A DNA stretch of 64,000 nt from Ruminococcus sp. (GTDB taxonomy: Bacteria; Bacillota; Clostridia; Oscillospirales; Ruminococcaceae): positions 83,215-147,214 of the forward strand of contig JAFRXL010000030.1 in NCBI GenBank assembly GCA_017441505.1, written 5' to 3'. How positions within the stretch are numbered: position 1 is the first letter of the stretch; every line of letters begins with the position of its first letter. The notes under the pieces were generated by a model. It did not search any database. It had not been told where the DNA came from and saw only the letters and a list, made by a program, of their open reading frames with translations. A program made the position numbers and the translations under genes. This document shows, piece after piece, positions 1 to 9,000 of this stretch.

Positions 1-833
1 ACAGACTCCAGCTCGCAGCATCTATCAAGGCAGCTCAGCCAAGAGTGCTCATTCCGGTATTCCCGGGTACAAACTGTGAGTACGATACAGAAAGAGCATT
101 CCAGAGAGCCGGTGCCAAGACTGAAACAGTTGTTATCCGCAACCTCTCCGCTGCTGATATTGAAGACAGCGTAAGCTACTTCGAGAGAGCTATCCGTCAT
201 TCTCAGATAATAATGATCCCCGGAGGATTCTCCGGCGGTGACGAGCCAGAGGGAAGCGGTAAGTTCATTACTGCATTCTTCCGCAATCCTAAGATAAAGG
301 AAGCTGTTCACGATCTTCTCAAGAACCGTGACGGACTTATGCTCGGTATCTGTAACGGTTTCCAGGCTCTTATCAAACTCGGACTTGTACCTTACGGTGA
401 GATAGTCGAAATGACAGACCAGTCCCCTACACTTACATTCAATACCATTGCAAGACACCAGAGCATGATGGTAAATACTCGCATCGCTTCAAATAAGAGT
501 CCATGGCTCTATGGCTGCGAGGTAGGCGACATCCACACTATCCCGATCTCACATGGTGAGGGACGCTTTACAGCTCCTGCAAGCCTTATCCAGCAAATGG
601 CTAAGAACGGTCAGATCGCTACACAGTATGTTGATCCGGACGGAAATCCTTCTATGGACATCAGATACAATCCGAATACTTCTGTCGAGGCTATCGAGGG
701 TATTACTTCTCCTGACGGACGTGTTCTCGGTAAAATGGGTCACTCCGAGCGTATCGGAAGCTTCATAGGCAAGAACGTTCCTGGTAATAAGGATCAGAAG
801 ATATTTGAAAGCGGAGTTGCTTACTTTAAGTAA
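1..833 (+). CDS. purL: Phosphoribosylformylglycinamidine synthase, C-terminal glutaminase domain (partial)
   Basis: The 5' end of the gene lies outside the window: the frame is open from base 3 with no stop, and the GTG at 45 is an internal Val codon. The visible part is the class I glutamine amidotransferase domain of the long single-chain FGAM synthase, which releases ammonia from glutamine for the fourth step of purine synthesis in the cytosol. It begins with the conserved PVFPGTNCEYDT block. The nucleophile elbow GICNGFQ carries the catalytic Cys, and the HGEGRF block carries the His. The reading frame ends at TAA and is followed by a strong terminator. The clostridial large PurL has about 1,250 residues, so roughly three quarters is missing. 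Family call is very secure. Confidence 0.95.
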   Translation, partial: RLQLAASIKAAQPRVLIPVFPGTNCEYDTERAFQRAGAKTETVVIRNLSAADIEDSVSYFERAIRHSQIIMIPGGFSGGDEPEGSGKFITAFFRNPKIKEAVHDLLKNRDGLMLGICNGFQALIKLGLVPYGEIVEMTDQSPTLTFNTIARHQSMMVNTRIASNKSPWLYGCEVGDIHTIPISHGEGRFTAPASLIQQMAKNGQIATQYVDPDGNPSMDIRYNPNTSVEAIEGITSPDGRVLGKMGHSERIGSFIGKNVPGNKDQKIFESGVAYFK

Positions 834-872
834 TATAAGGCGGACTTTCAGTTCGCTGATCGTATAAAAACC

Positions 873-919
873 AAGCCATAGTACTTCTGATGTTTTATCA
901 GAGGTGCTATGGCTTTTTA
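873..919 (+). terminator. Rho-independent terminator of purL
   Basis: A 19-bp stem starting AAGCCATAG and ending CTATGGCTT, with only G-T wobbles and a GTTTT loop, followed by a T run, 39 bp after the purL stop codon. The remaining sequence to the next gene is AT-rich and holds that gene's promoter. Confidence 0.9.
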
Positions 920-1080
920 TTGATAAAGTGAGAGGACATTATTCATCTAAAAAGCATATCCGCTCCCGCTATACTGCGAACGCATCAATGCTGAATACCT
1001 TTACTAATTGTGATTTGTAAATAAAATATTACAGAAAAAATACAAATTCCTACGAAATCGTATAAAGAGAGATCAAACAG

Positions 1081-1109
1081 TTGACTTTTACCGCAATTTC
1101 TGATATTAT
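1081..1109 (+). promoter_or_regulatory. Sigma-A promoter of the PASTA pseudokinase gene
   Basis: TTGACT at 1081-1086, a 17-bp spacer and TATTAT at 1104-1109 with an upstream TG (extended -10). It lies about 50 bp ahead of the start codon, after the purL terminator. Confidence 0.75.
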
Positions 1110-1161
1110 AGATATGATGCGTATTTTATGCATTAATATACTAAATTAAGGAGGAGCTGCT

Positions 1162-3195
1162 TTGGGCGATAGTAAATTCTGTTACAAATGCATGGAAAAA
1201 TATGATTCCGACCACAATATCTGTCCGCACTGCGGATATGATAATTCAAGATCACATAATCCAATGTATATTACCCCAGGTACAATACTCCATGACAGAT
1301 ACCTTGTCGGGGTTCTGCTTGAATATAACGGCGAGGGTGCAACCTACATCGGACATGATATATCTACCGGCTGTAAGGTCATGCTCAGAGAATATATGCC
1401 TATAAACCTCTGTACCCGTGTCAGAAATAAGGCTACAATAAGCGTAAACTACAATGATCTTGCTAAGTATAAGGCTTTCATGGCTGAGTACACAGAACTC
1501 AACAAGTCACTTGCAAGAATGAGAAACGATTCCAATATCAATCCCGTTCTTGATATGTTTGCGGAAAATAATACCACTTACACCGTTTTTGAGTATATCG
1601 AAGGAGTAAAGCTCCTTGATTTTCTTAAAGAAAATGCCGGAGAGCTTAACTGGGAACAGGTCGCAAAGCTATTCCCTCCCCTTTTCACTACGATAGGACG
1701 CCTGCATAATGCAGGTATAATCCATAGAGCGATAAGTCCTGATACTGTTTATATCACAGCTAAAGGCGAGCTCAGACTTTCAGGCTTCTGCGTATCTGCT
1801 GTAAGAACAGCAAATGCCGGTCTTGAATATGAGCTTTTCAAAGGATATGCCGCTCCCGAACAGTATTCTGCCAACAGCAGCAGCCGTCAGGGCTCATGGA
1901 CTGATGTATACGGTATTTGTGCTTTGATATACCGTGCTCTTACAGGATGTATGCCTGATGATTCCACAGACCGTCTTAAACATGATGACCTCCATGAGCC
2001 GGCTATGCTCAATCAGCATATACCAGCTCACGTTTCAAGAGTTCTCATGGACGGCATGAACCTCAACGGCAGAGACAGAATCCAGACTATAACAGAGCTC
2101 GTTACAAGACTTTTTGAACAGCCTACTCCTATAAAGAGTGCTACAGGTATCACTGCGGCAGTAAAGAATTATCAGGAACAGCCAACAAAAAGGGCTGACG
2201 GTTTCAGTGAACCGCCTGCTTATCAGCAGCCGCCTCAGCAGCCTATGTATACACCTCAGCCGCCTCCGATGAATTATCCTCAGAGAAGCAACGATGATTA
2301 CGACGATTATCAGTATGAGCGTGTAAACAATGTAGACAGGATAAAGGTGCCGATAATCATTGCTATCCTGCTTCTTGCTATACTCATGATAATAGCAGTT
2401 GTATTTATCAATATTCTCGGCTTGAGCGGAGGAAGCGACGAAAGTACAGGCAAAAAAGCTAAGAACTCGTCAGCTACCGACAATGTTATATCCGGTACTG
2501 TTGATCCTTCGGCAGCTACTACTCTTCCGGAAGATACTAAAGTTCCGGACCTTAAAGGAAAGTTCTACGAAAATATCAAGGACAAATGGGTCGATTACTT
2601 CGTTCTTGACCCAACTTATGAATATAACGACGATTACGACAGCGATATGATCTTTGAACAGGATATCGAACCAAATAAAATGGTAGCTGTCGGAACTGTT
2701 ATAAAAGTTAAGGTAAGTAAGGGTAAAGAGTCTGCAACTATCCCTGATTTCAGCGGATGTTCAGTTTCACAGTACAAAAACAGACTTGAAGGTGCAGGCA
2801 TCTCCGACTTCAACTGTCAGTTCCTGCCTTCAAAGTGGGCTTATGGTACTCCTAATACTGTCATCGAACTTCAGGTCGACGGCAAAAAGGTTTCCCCGGG
2901 AGACAGTTTCAGCAATAAGGAAGGCAAAAAGCTTACTATATACTATATTCCGGATTTTTCCGAAAGTGAACAGACAACTCAGAGCCAGTGGACTGAAACG
3001 ACCACAGCTGCTCAGGCAACTACTCAGTATCAGGAGCCTGCAACACAAGCTCCTCAACAGGTCACAGAAGATCCGCAGCAGGTCACAGAAGCTCCACAGC
3101 AGGTTACAGAAGCTCCACAGCCGATAGTAACAGACGCTCCTGTTGACACACCTGTTGAAACTCCAACAAATGATGCCGGCGTTGAAACGTGGTAA
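1162..3195 (+). CDS. Zinc-ribbon, kinase-fold (probable pseudokinase), PASTA membrane protein
   Basis: TTG start 7 nt after AAGGAGG. Order of parts: zinc ribbon (Cys 7, 10, 21, 24), protein-kinase fold (about 46-318), Pro/Gln-rich linker, one membrane segment (about 396-418), two PASTA repeats (about 460-521 and 526-597), then a Thr/Pro/Gln tail with tandem repeats. This is the plan of PknB/PrkC sensors that bind peptidoglycan fragments outside the cell. The catalytic residues are missing: the VAIK lysine is Arg76 (VMLREY), HRD is HRA (Ala190), the catalytic-loop Asn is Thr195, and DFG is replaced by GFC (208-210). The APE motif is intact (AAPEQY). I therefore expect an inactive kinase acting as a sensor or scaffold. 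It has its own promoter and terminator, so it is monocistronic. Fold is certain; loss of activity is inferred. Confidence 0.88.
   Translation: MGDSKFCYKCMEKYDSDHNICPHCGYDNSRSHNPMYITPGTILHDRYLVGVLLEYNGEGATYIGHDISTGCKVMLREYMPINLCTRVRNKATISVNYNDLAKYKAFMAEYTELNKSLARMRNDSNINPVLDMFAENNTTYTVFEYIEGVKLLDFLKENAGELNWEQVAKLFPPLFTTIGRLHNAGIIHRAISPDTVYITAKGELRLSGFCVSAVRTANAGLEYELFKGYAAPEQYSANSSSRQGSWTDVYGICALIYRALTGCMPDDSTDRLKHDDLHEPAMLNQHIPAHVSRVLMDGMNLNGRDRIQTITELVTRLFEQPTPIKSATGITAAVKNYQEQPTKRADGFSEPPAYQQPPQQPMYTPQPPPMNYPQRSNDDYDDYQYERVNNVDRIKVPIIIAILLLAILMIIAVVFINILGLSGGSDESTGKKAKNSSATDNVISGTVDPSAATTLPEDTKVPDLKGKFYENIKDKWVDYFVLDPTYEYNDDYDSDMIFEQDIEPNKMVAVGTVIKVKVSKGKESATIPDFSGCSVSQYKNRLEGAGISDFNCQFLPSKWAYGTPNTVIELQVDGKKVSPGDSFSNKEGKKLTIYYIPDFSESEQTTQSQWTETTTAAQATTQYQEPATQAPQQVTEDPQQVTEAPQQVTEAPQPIVTDAPVDTPVETPTNDAGVETW
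3049..3120 (+). repeat. 21-bp in-frame tandem repeat in the pseudokinase tail
   Basis: Three copies plus a partial fourth of a 21-bp unit encoding a seven-residue repeat of the form PQQVTEA, in the extracellular C-terminal tail after the PASTA domains. It is low-complexity sequence, probably a wall-spanning spacer whose copy number may vary between strains. Confidence 0.75.
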
Positions 3196-3205
3196 TATAA
3201 AAATA

Positions 3206-3232
3206 AAAGAGCTGCAGCCGCAGCTCTTTTTA
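3206..3232. terminator. Bidirectional terminator between convergent genes
   Basis: Stem AAAGAGCTGC / GCAGCTCTTT with a 4-nt loop, a T run on the plus side and an A run before it, so it can serve both the pseudokinase gene and the leftward hypothetical gene. Confidence 0.85.
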
Positions 3233-3239
3233 TTATGCC

Positions 3240-3497
3240 TTAATTCTGGTCAAGTCCCTCTTTGTACCTTTCTTCAAGCCATTTTATCATCTCAGCAAAG
3301 CCTTCCTCATTTTTCTCAAAATCCGCTTCGTTTTCTATCTTAGCTTTCATAGAGCAAAGTCTGCCATGCCATGTCATAATATGGAGATTTTCTCCATTGC
3401 TTATCTTATACGAAAAATCTTTAAGACTTCCGGAAAAGTCGTTTCCGCTTTCAAAATAGAAGAATTTAGGTATCTCAAATATCTCTGATACGCTCAT
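3240..3497 (-). CDS. Small hypothetical protein translationally coupled to a HAD phosphatase
   Basis: 85 residues, not recognised. There is no signal peptide or membrane segment. The protein is acidic at the C-terminus (several Glu/Asp and an EEGFAEMIKWLEERY helix), which suggests a small cytosolic alpha/beta protein. Its ATG overlaps the stop of the upstream HAD gene in a TAATG arrangement, so the two are almost certainly co-translated. The downstream end is closed by the bidirectional terminator at 3206-3232. Function unknown. Confidence 0.7.
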   Translation of the reverse strand: MSVSEIFEIPKFFYFESGNDFSGSLKDFSYKISNGENLHIMTWHGRLCSMKAKIENEADFEKNEEGFAEMIKWLEERYKEGLDQN

Positions 3498-4165
3498 TAT
3501 TCCACCTCCCCGAAAAGCTCGACAGCTTCTTCAAGGTCATTAAACACTCTATGGATATATGGAGCAACTTCGTCATCAGGCTGGGTCATATCCGGCACCA
3601 TGATAGTCATGCATCCGGCTGAATTGGCAGCTTTAAGTCCGTTCGGAGAATCTTCAAATGCCGCACATTGTTCAGGAGCAAGTCCGAGCTCATTTGCAGC
3701 AGTCAGGTATATATCCGGTGCAGGTTTACCAGTCTTTACCATATCTCCGCAGACAACAGCGTCGAAGAATTCAAGAGCACCGATACGGCTGAGATAGCTC
3801 AAAGTCCTCTCTCTCGGAGTTGCAGTAGCGACTGCGATGCGATAGCCTTTATCTCTCAGATGATTGAGCAGTTTGAATAAACCGGGTTTGGTTTCGATAC
3901 CTACACGCTCTATGTAAGCGTTCATCAGTTCACTTCTGCGTGAACGCACTTCTTCGGTCGGGAAGTCTTCACCGAGCATACTTTTTAATTTTGGTATCGA
4001 GTATTTACGTGCCATGCTGCGGACAGCATAAACGTACTCATCACGCATATCATAGCCAAATTCAGCAGCAGCTTCCTTCCAGAAGCGAAGATAGAGTTTT
4101 TCAGTATCTATCAGGACACCGTCCATATCAAAAATAGCACCACGAAGTAAAAAATTATTATTCAT
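3497..4165 (-). CDS. HAD-superfamily phosphatase (beta-phosphoglucomutase-like subfamily)
   Basis: 222 residues, the usual size for subfamily I HAD hydrolases with a small helical cap. The nucleophile motif is FDMDGVLIDTE (Asp13/Asp15), motif II lies in VATATPRE, motif III is the Lys of GKPAPDIYL and motif IV is AFEDSPNG. Such enzymes dephosphorylate small sugar phosphates or nucleotides, or isomerise beta-phosphoglucose; the substrate cannot be told from sequence. It lies downstream of glgA, separated by a terminator-like hairpin, and is first in a two-gene unit with the coupled 85-residue protein. Confidence 0.88.
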   Translation of the reverse strand: MNNNFLLRGAIFDMDGVLIDTEKLYLRFWKEAAAEFGYDMRDEYVYAVRSMARKYSIPKLKSMLGEDFPTEEVRSRRSELMNAYIERVGIETKPGLFKLLNHLRDKGYRIAVATATPRERTLSYLSRIGALEFFDAVVCGDMVKTGKPAPDIYLTAANELGLAPEQCAAFEDSPNGLKAANSAGCMTIMVPDMTQPDDEVAPYIHRVFNDLEEAVELFGEVE

Positions 4166-4221
4166 ATCTAAAGTCCTTTGAAGGTACAGAGTTTTTTTGT
4201 TTTCTGTTGTTAAATATCAGC

Positions 4222-4255
4222 AAAACAATGGGCGGATAGTGGCATCCGCCCATTG
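4222..4255 (-). terminator. Terminator of glgA
   Basis: Perfect 12-bp stem CAATGGGCGGAT / ATCCGCCCATTG with a 6-nt loop, followed on the minus strand by TTTTG. It sits 26 bp past the glgA stop. Confidence 0.85.
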
Positions 4256-4280
4256 CTCGTGTGATTTATGAAAAAGTCAG

Positions 4281-5735
4281 TTACCAGTTTATCATCCAGT
4301 CGTACATTCCCTCGTACTGTACAGCAGAGCTGTTCCAAGAGAAGTCGGTTTCCATATCTCTCTTGACCATTTTATCCCACTGGTCACGGTGATTGTAGTA
4401 GATATGCTTTGAGTAATTTATAACGCCGAGCATTTCGTCACCGTTATAGTTAGCAAACGAGAAGCCTGTTCCAGTGCCGTCAAATTCATTGTAAGGCTGA
4501 ACAGTATCTTTAAGTCCGCCAGTCTCACGGACTATCGGAACAGTACCGTATCTGAGTGATATGAGCTGAGTAAGTCCGCACGGCTCAAAGAGTGAAGGCA
4601 TGAGCATAGCGTCAGCAGCAGCATAGAGTTTATGAGCAAGCTCATCTGAGTAGAGTATATTAGCAGAAACTCTCTCAGGGTATTTCCACTGATAGTGCTT
4701 GAACATATTCTCATATTTCGGATCGCCTGTACCAATGACAACGAACTGAGTGAACTCGTCGCATATACGCTCGATAGCGTAGTTAACGAGGTCGAGACCC
4801 TTCTGGTCAGTAAGACGGGAAATAATAGCTATCATATACTTATTCCTGTCAACAGGAAGTCCGAGCTGTTCCTGCAATTTTTCCTTATTTACAGCCTTCT
4901 GCTCCTTAGCGTTGTCAAAAGTGTACTCAGCATATATCTTCTTGTCGTTTGCCGGATCAAAGACTTTATAGTCGATACCGTTGACGATACCTCTCAGTGA
5001 AGCTGATCTTGCTCTGAGGAGACCGTCGAGCTGTTCACCGAAGAAAGGATATTTTATCTCCTCGGCATATGTCTCAGAAACGGTAGTGATATAGTCAGCA
5101 TAAACAAGACCGCCTTTGAGCATATTCGCATTTTTATGGAATTCAAGCTTATCTGGAGTAAACATATAGTCCGGGAGAGCAGTATTGTACTTGAATGTAT
5201 CTATATCCCATACACCCTGGAATTTAAGGTTATGGATAGTCATGATAGTCTTTGTGGAGCTGAAGAACGGATTTGTTGCAAAAGCTGTATGAAGGAAAAC
5301 AGGTATGAGGGAAGCCTGCCAGTCATGACAATGTATAATATCCGGTCTGAATCCTATGACAGGAAGTATAGCCAGAACAGCTTTTGAGAAGAAAGTAAAG
5401 CGTTCGATGTCCCATTTCATATCTGATGAATATGGACTATCGCACTTGAAATAGTACTCATTATCAACGAAATAGAACTTGATACCGTTGTACTCGTACT
5501 CCATTATACCGACATGAACGCCGTCGGTACGCATACCGTAGTCCATATAGAAATGGGTCACATACTTGAAATCACTTCTGTATTTTTCCGGAATGCAGGT
5601 ATAATAAGGCATAATGACTCTTACATCAAATTCATTTTTATTGATATACTGCGGCAGAGCACCTACAACATCTGCCAGACCGCCGGTCTTGATGAATGGA
5701 ACGCATTCTGATGCTGCGAATAATATATTTTTCAT
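4281..5735 (-). CDS. glgA: Glycogen synthase (ADP-glucose, GT5)
   Basis: 484 residues, normal length for bacterial GlgA. It transfers glucose from ADP-glucose to the growing alpha-1,4-glucan chain in the cytosol. The N-terminal ADP-glucose-binding loop KTGGLADV begins at residue 16. The C-terminal GT-B half shows LFEPCGLTQL and the ETGGLKDTV block, including the conserved Glu pair. No glgC, glgD or branching-enzyme genes are next to it. It has its own consensus promoter (5791-5819) and terminator, so it appears to be monocistronic. Confidence 0.95.
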   Translation of the reverse strand: MKNILFAASECVPFIKTGGLADVVGALPQYINKNEFDVRVIMPYYTCIPEKYRSDFKYVTHFYMDYGMRTDGVHVGIMEYEYNGIKFYFVDNEYYFKCDSPYSSDMKWDIERFTFFSKAVLAILPVIGFRPDIIHCHDWQASLIPVFLHTAFATNPFFSSTKTIMTIHNLKFQGVWDIDTFKYNTALPDYMFTPDKLEFHKNANMLKGGLVYADYITTVSETYAEEIKYPFFGEQLDGLLRARSASLRGIVNGIDYKVFDPANDKKIYAEYTFDNAKEQKAVNKEKLQEQLGLPVDRNKYMIAIISRLTDQKGLDLVNYAIERICDEFTQFVVIGTGDPKYENMFKHYQWKYPERVSANILYSDELAHKLYAAADAMLMPSLFEPCGLTQLISLRYGTVPIVRETGGLKDTVQPYNEFDGTGTGFSFANYNGDEMLGVINYSKHIYYNHRDQWDKMVKRDMETDFSWNSSAVQYEGMYDWMINW

Positions 5736-5790
5736 ATGCCATAACTCCTATCGTATAAAATTACTGCCGATATGCAGCTTTACATCCTAT

Positions 5791-5819
5791 ATTATACACC
5801 AAAAACAATATCAAGTCAA
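5791..5819 (-). promoter_or_regulatory. Sigma-A promoter of glgA
   Basis: Minus strand: TTGACT (5814-5819), 17-bp spacer, TATAAT (5791-5796), about 55 bp upstream of the ATG. Confidence 0.8.
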
Positions 5820-5936
5820 TAGAAAAAATATGAACAATGCACATTGCTTTTCAAAACAAATTGTTATACTGAATTATCTGAGCTTTATATATTCAATATG
5901 TATTTTGTGCATAATATACAGAAATATTAATTTTAA

Positions 5937-5980
5937 TTTAAGATTACTTTAAGATTTTTTTAAGCTTTAAGAACTATAAT
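5937..5980 (+). promoter_or_regulatory. Promoter with three TTTAAG direct repeats (response-regulator box)
   Basis: TTTAAG occurs at 5937, 5948 and 5959, exactly 11 bp apart, with an extra copy at 5966. TATAAT at 5975-5980 begins 10 bp after the third repeat, and the repeats take the place of a -35 hexamer. TTTAAG-N5-TTTAAG is the published CiaR recognition sequence in streptococci, and an 11-bp period is typical of OmpR/PhoB-family regulators. Activation of the dockerin gene by such a regulator is inferred. Confidence 0.7.
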
Positions 5981-6029
5981 CAAAGTATAGTAAACGAAAA
6001 ACCTCTAAAAATAAAGGAGTTTGATCAGA

Positions 6030-9000
6030 ATGAAAAACAGGAAATTTAAAAATTTGATAACCGGTCTGTCAGCATTTTGTGTAGCAGCTTCGGCTATTCC
6101 GTTTATAGTACCTGAGGCTTCAGCAGCAGATACCGTTTCAGACAAAGTATATGGCGATGCTAACTGCAACGGCGAAGTCAAGATGAACGATGCTGTTCTC
6201 TTAATGCAGGCTATCGCAAATGAGGATGTATACGGTATTAACGGTACAGACACTAATCACCTTACAGAAAAAGGTGCCGACCTCGCTGACGTATACGAAA
6301 GAGGAAGCGGCATAACAACTATGGACGCACTTTCGATCCAGAAATACCTTATAGGCAAGGTCACACTTCCGGAATCGTTTAAAGAGGGCTATACCGATCC
6401 TATATCCACAGATACTTTCATCCACCTGAAAAATACTTCTATCACAGTTGAAGGCGAGTATGCTGAGGTAAACGGTACAACAGTAACTATCTCTCATTCC
6501 GGTACATTCTACATTGACGGCACTCTTGATGACGGTCAGATAGTAGTTGCAATACCGGACGAAACAGTTGACCCTGAAACAGTCAAGATATTCCTTAACG
6601 GAGTAAATATCACAGGCAAGAGTGCTCCGGCAATACTTATATCAAATGCTGAGAATACTTCTATCAACCTTGTTGACGGTACTGAAAATACAATTTCTGA
6701 CGGTGATACCGCTTATTCCGGAGACAACCTCGGAACAGCTGTCATAGAAGCTAAGGATGACCTCACTATCAAGGGCGGCGATCTCGGCACAGGTTCGCTT
6801 ACTCTTACAGCTAACACTCAGGACGGTATCGTTTGCAATAACGATATAAAGATAAACGGCGGAAATATCACGATAAATGCACTTAATGCAACAGATGAAG
6901 CTAATGGCATCAACGGCAAGAAGTCACTTACTGTTAAGTCCGGAAGCCTTACAGTCGAAGCAGAGGGTGACGGCATCAAGTCCTCTAAGGGCAATGTTGA
7001 AATAACAGGCGGAACAATAAGTATCAAAGCAGGCAATGACGCAGTTCAGTCCGGTACTACTATCGACATTTCCGGCGGTGACATCGTTGCAGGCGGCGAC
7101 CGTGGACTTACTTCTGCAACAGGCTTGAATATATCAGGCGGTAACGTATACGCAACAGCAACTGACAACCAGACAGATGAAACGCTGATGTCAGGTACAA
7201 CTCAGACAACAGTACTTTTCAATTGTATCGATGATGCAACAAACACAAAGGACGGAACATGGAAGAAAGCAAATACGATCGTTCCGGGCGAAAAGAAGGT
7301 CGAGTATACAAAGAAGTATAAATACGTACTTATCAGTGACAGTGCTATAAACGGTATGAGATCAAGCTCGTTTACAAATCTTTCCAGCGGAGCAAAGGTG
7401 ACTTATACTGACGAAAACGGACAGCATGATCTTTTCCAGCTTTCTCCGGGAGTTAATGTATTCGATAACGTTGATCCTTCCGGCACCCTTATACCTCAGT
7501 CTTCTTCTCCGACTTCTGATGAATACACCATTACACTCAGCGGTACTTCAATAAATACAAATGCACCTGCTGATGTTGCGTCAATAAACAATAATGTCCT
7601 CACTATCAGCAAAGAGGGAGTATTTACAGTTACCGGAGAGGGTACAGGTTCACAGATAATTGTAAATGTCGACAAAACCGCATATCCGGATTCTGTCGTT
7701 GAGCTCGACCTCGCAGGCATGAGCCTTACAAATACAAGTACTGCACCTATTTATGTTGAGTCTATAGGCGACGAAGTACAGATAGTTGCAAAGAAAGATA
7801 CTGTAAATACAATTTCCGACGGTACAACTCATTCTCAGACATATACCGACAGCGACGGCAATACAAATACTGTCGAGGGATCTATCTTTGCCCGTGACGA
7901 TATTAAGTTCAAGGGAACAGGTACTCTCACAGTAAACGGTAATCAGGACGATGCCATAGTTTGTAAGAATGACATAAAGATATACAATGGTAATATAACA
8001 GTAAATGCTGTTGATGACGGTATACGTGGCAAGGACAGCGTTACTATCGGTAACGATGCAAAGTCTGACGGTTCAGCTGTTGATTACAGCAGCCTTAAAC
8101 TCACAGTAAATACTAAGACAAGCGGTGACGGCATCAAGTCAACTGCTACAGATACGGATTCCGACAAGTCTTACGGAGTAGTTACTATAAACGGCGGAAC
8201 AGTTGATATACACTCCTATGCTGACGGCATACAGGCAGAGCAGGAGTTCATTATGAACGGCGGCGATGTCAGCATCTATACATATCAGGGCAGCACCTAT
8301 ACAGGTACAGGCTCATCATCAGGTTCCGGCAGCACAGGCGGCTGGGGCGGCAGACCCGGCGGCGGCGGCGGAATGCAGGACGGCAACTCCAATAAAGTCG
8401 ATATATCTGCAAAGGGCATAAAAGCTGTAGGTCTTTACGATGAGGCAGGTACTACATGGCAGAGCAAGGGTAACATCACTATCAACGGCGGCACTCTTAA
8501 CATAAATTCTTCCGATGATGCTATCCACTGCGGCGGAGATATGTTCCTTTACGGCGGTACATACACACTGGCATCAGCAGATGACGCTGCTCATTCAGAT
8601 CATAACCTCACTATCGGCAAGGGCAGTGCAAATACATATGACGATGTAATGATAACAGTTACAAAGGCATATGAAGGCATAGAGGGTCAGAATATCACTC
8701 AGAACAGCGGTACAGTTCTCGTTACAAGCACTGATGACGGATTCAATGCCGCAGGCGGTGCTGACGGCTCAGGCGGCGGAAATCAGGGAGGTCCCGGAGG
8801 ATTCCAGTGGGGACAGGGCGGCATGAGCACTTCCGGCGGCTCGTACCTCATGACATTCAACGGCGGTTTAGCTCTCGTAAATATTTCTGACGGCGACCAT
8901 GACGGTTTTGACTCCAACGGCGATATAAAGATGAACGGCGGCTATCAGATAAGCAACGGCAGTGAGCCTTTCGACTGCGGCGACAGCGGAAACAGCGTAT

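Noticed and set aside
3049-3120. Short regular repeats resembling an array
   Set aside because: They are in-frame 21-bp protein repeats of the pseudokinase tail, contiguous and without spacers, so not CRISPR.
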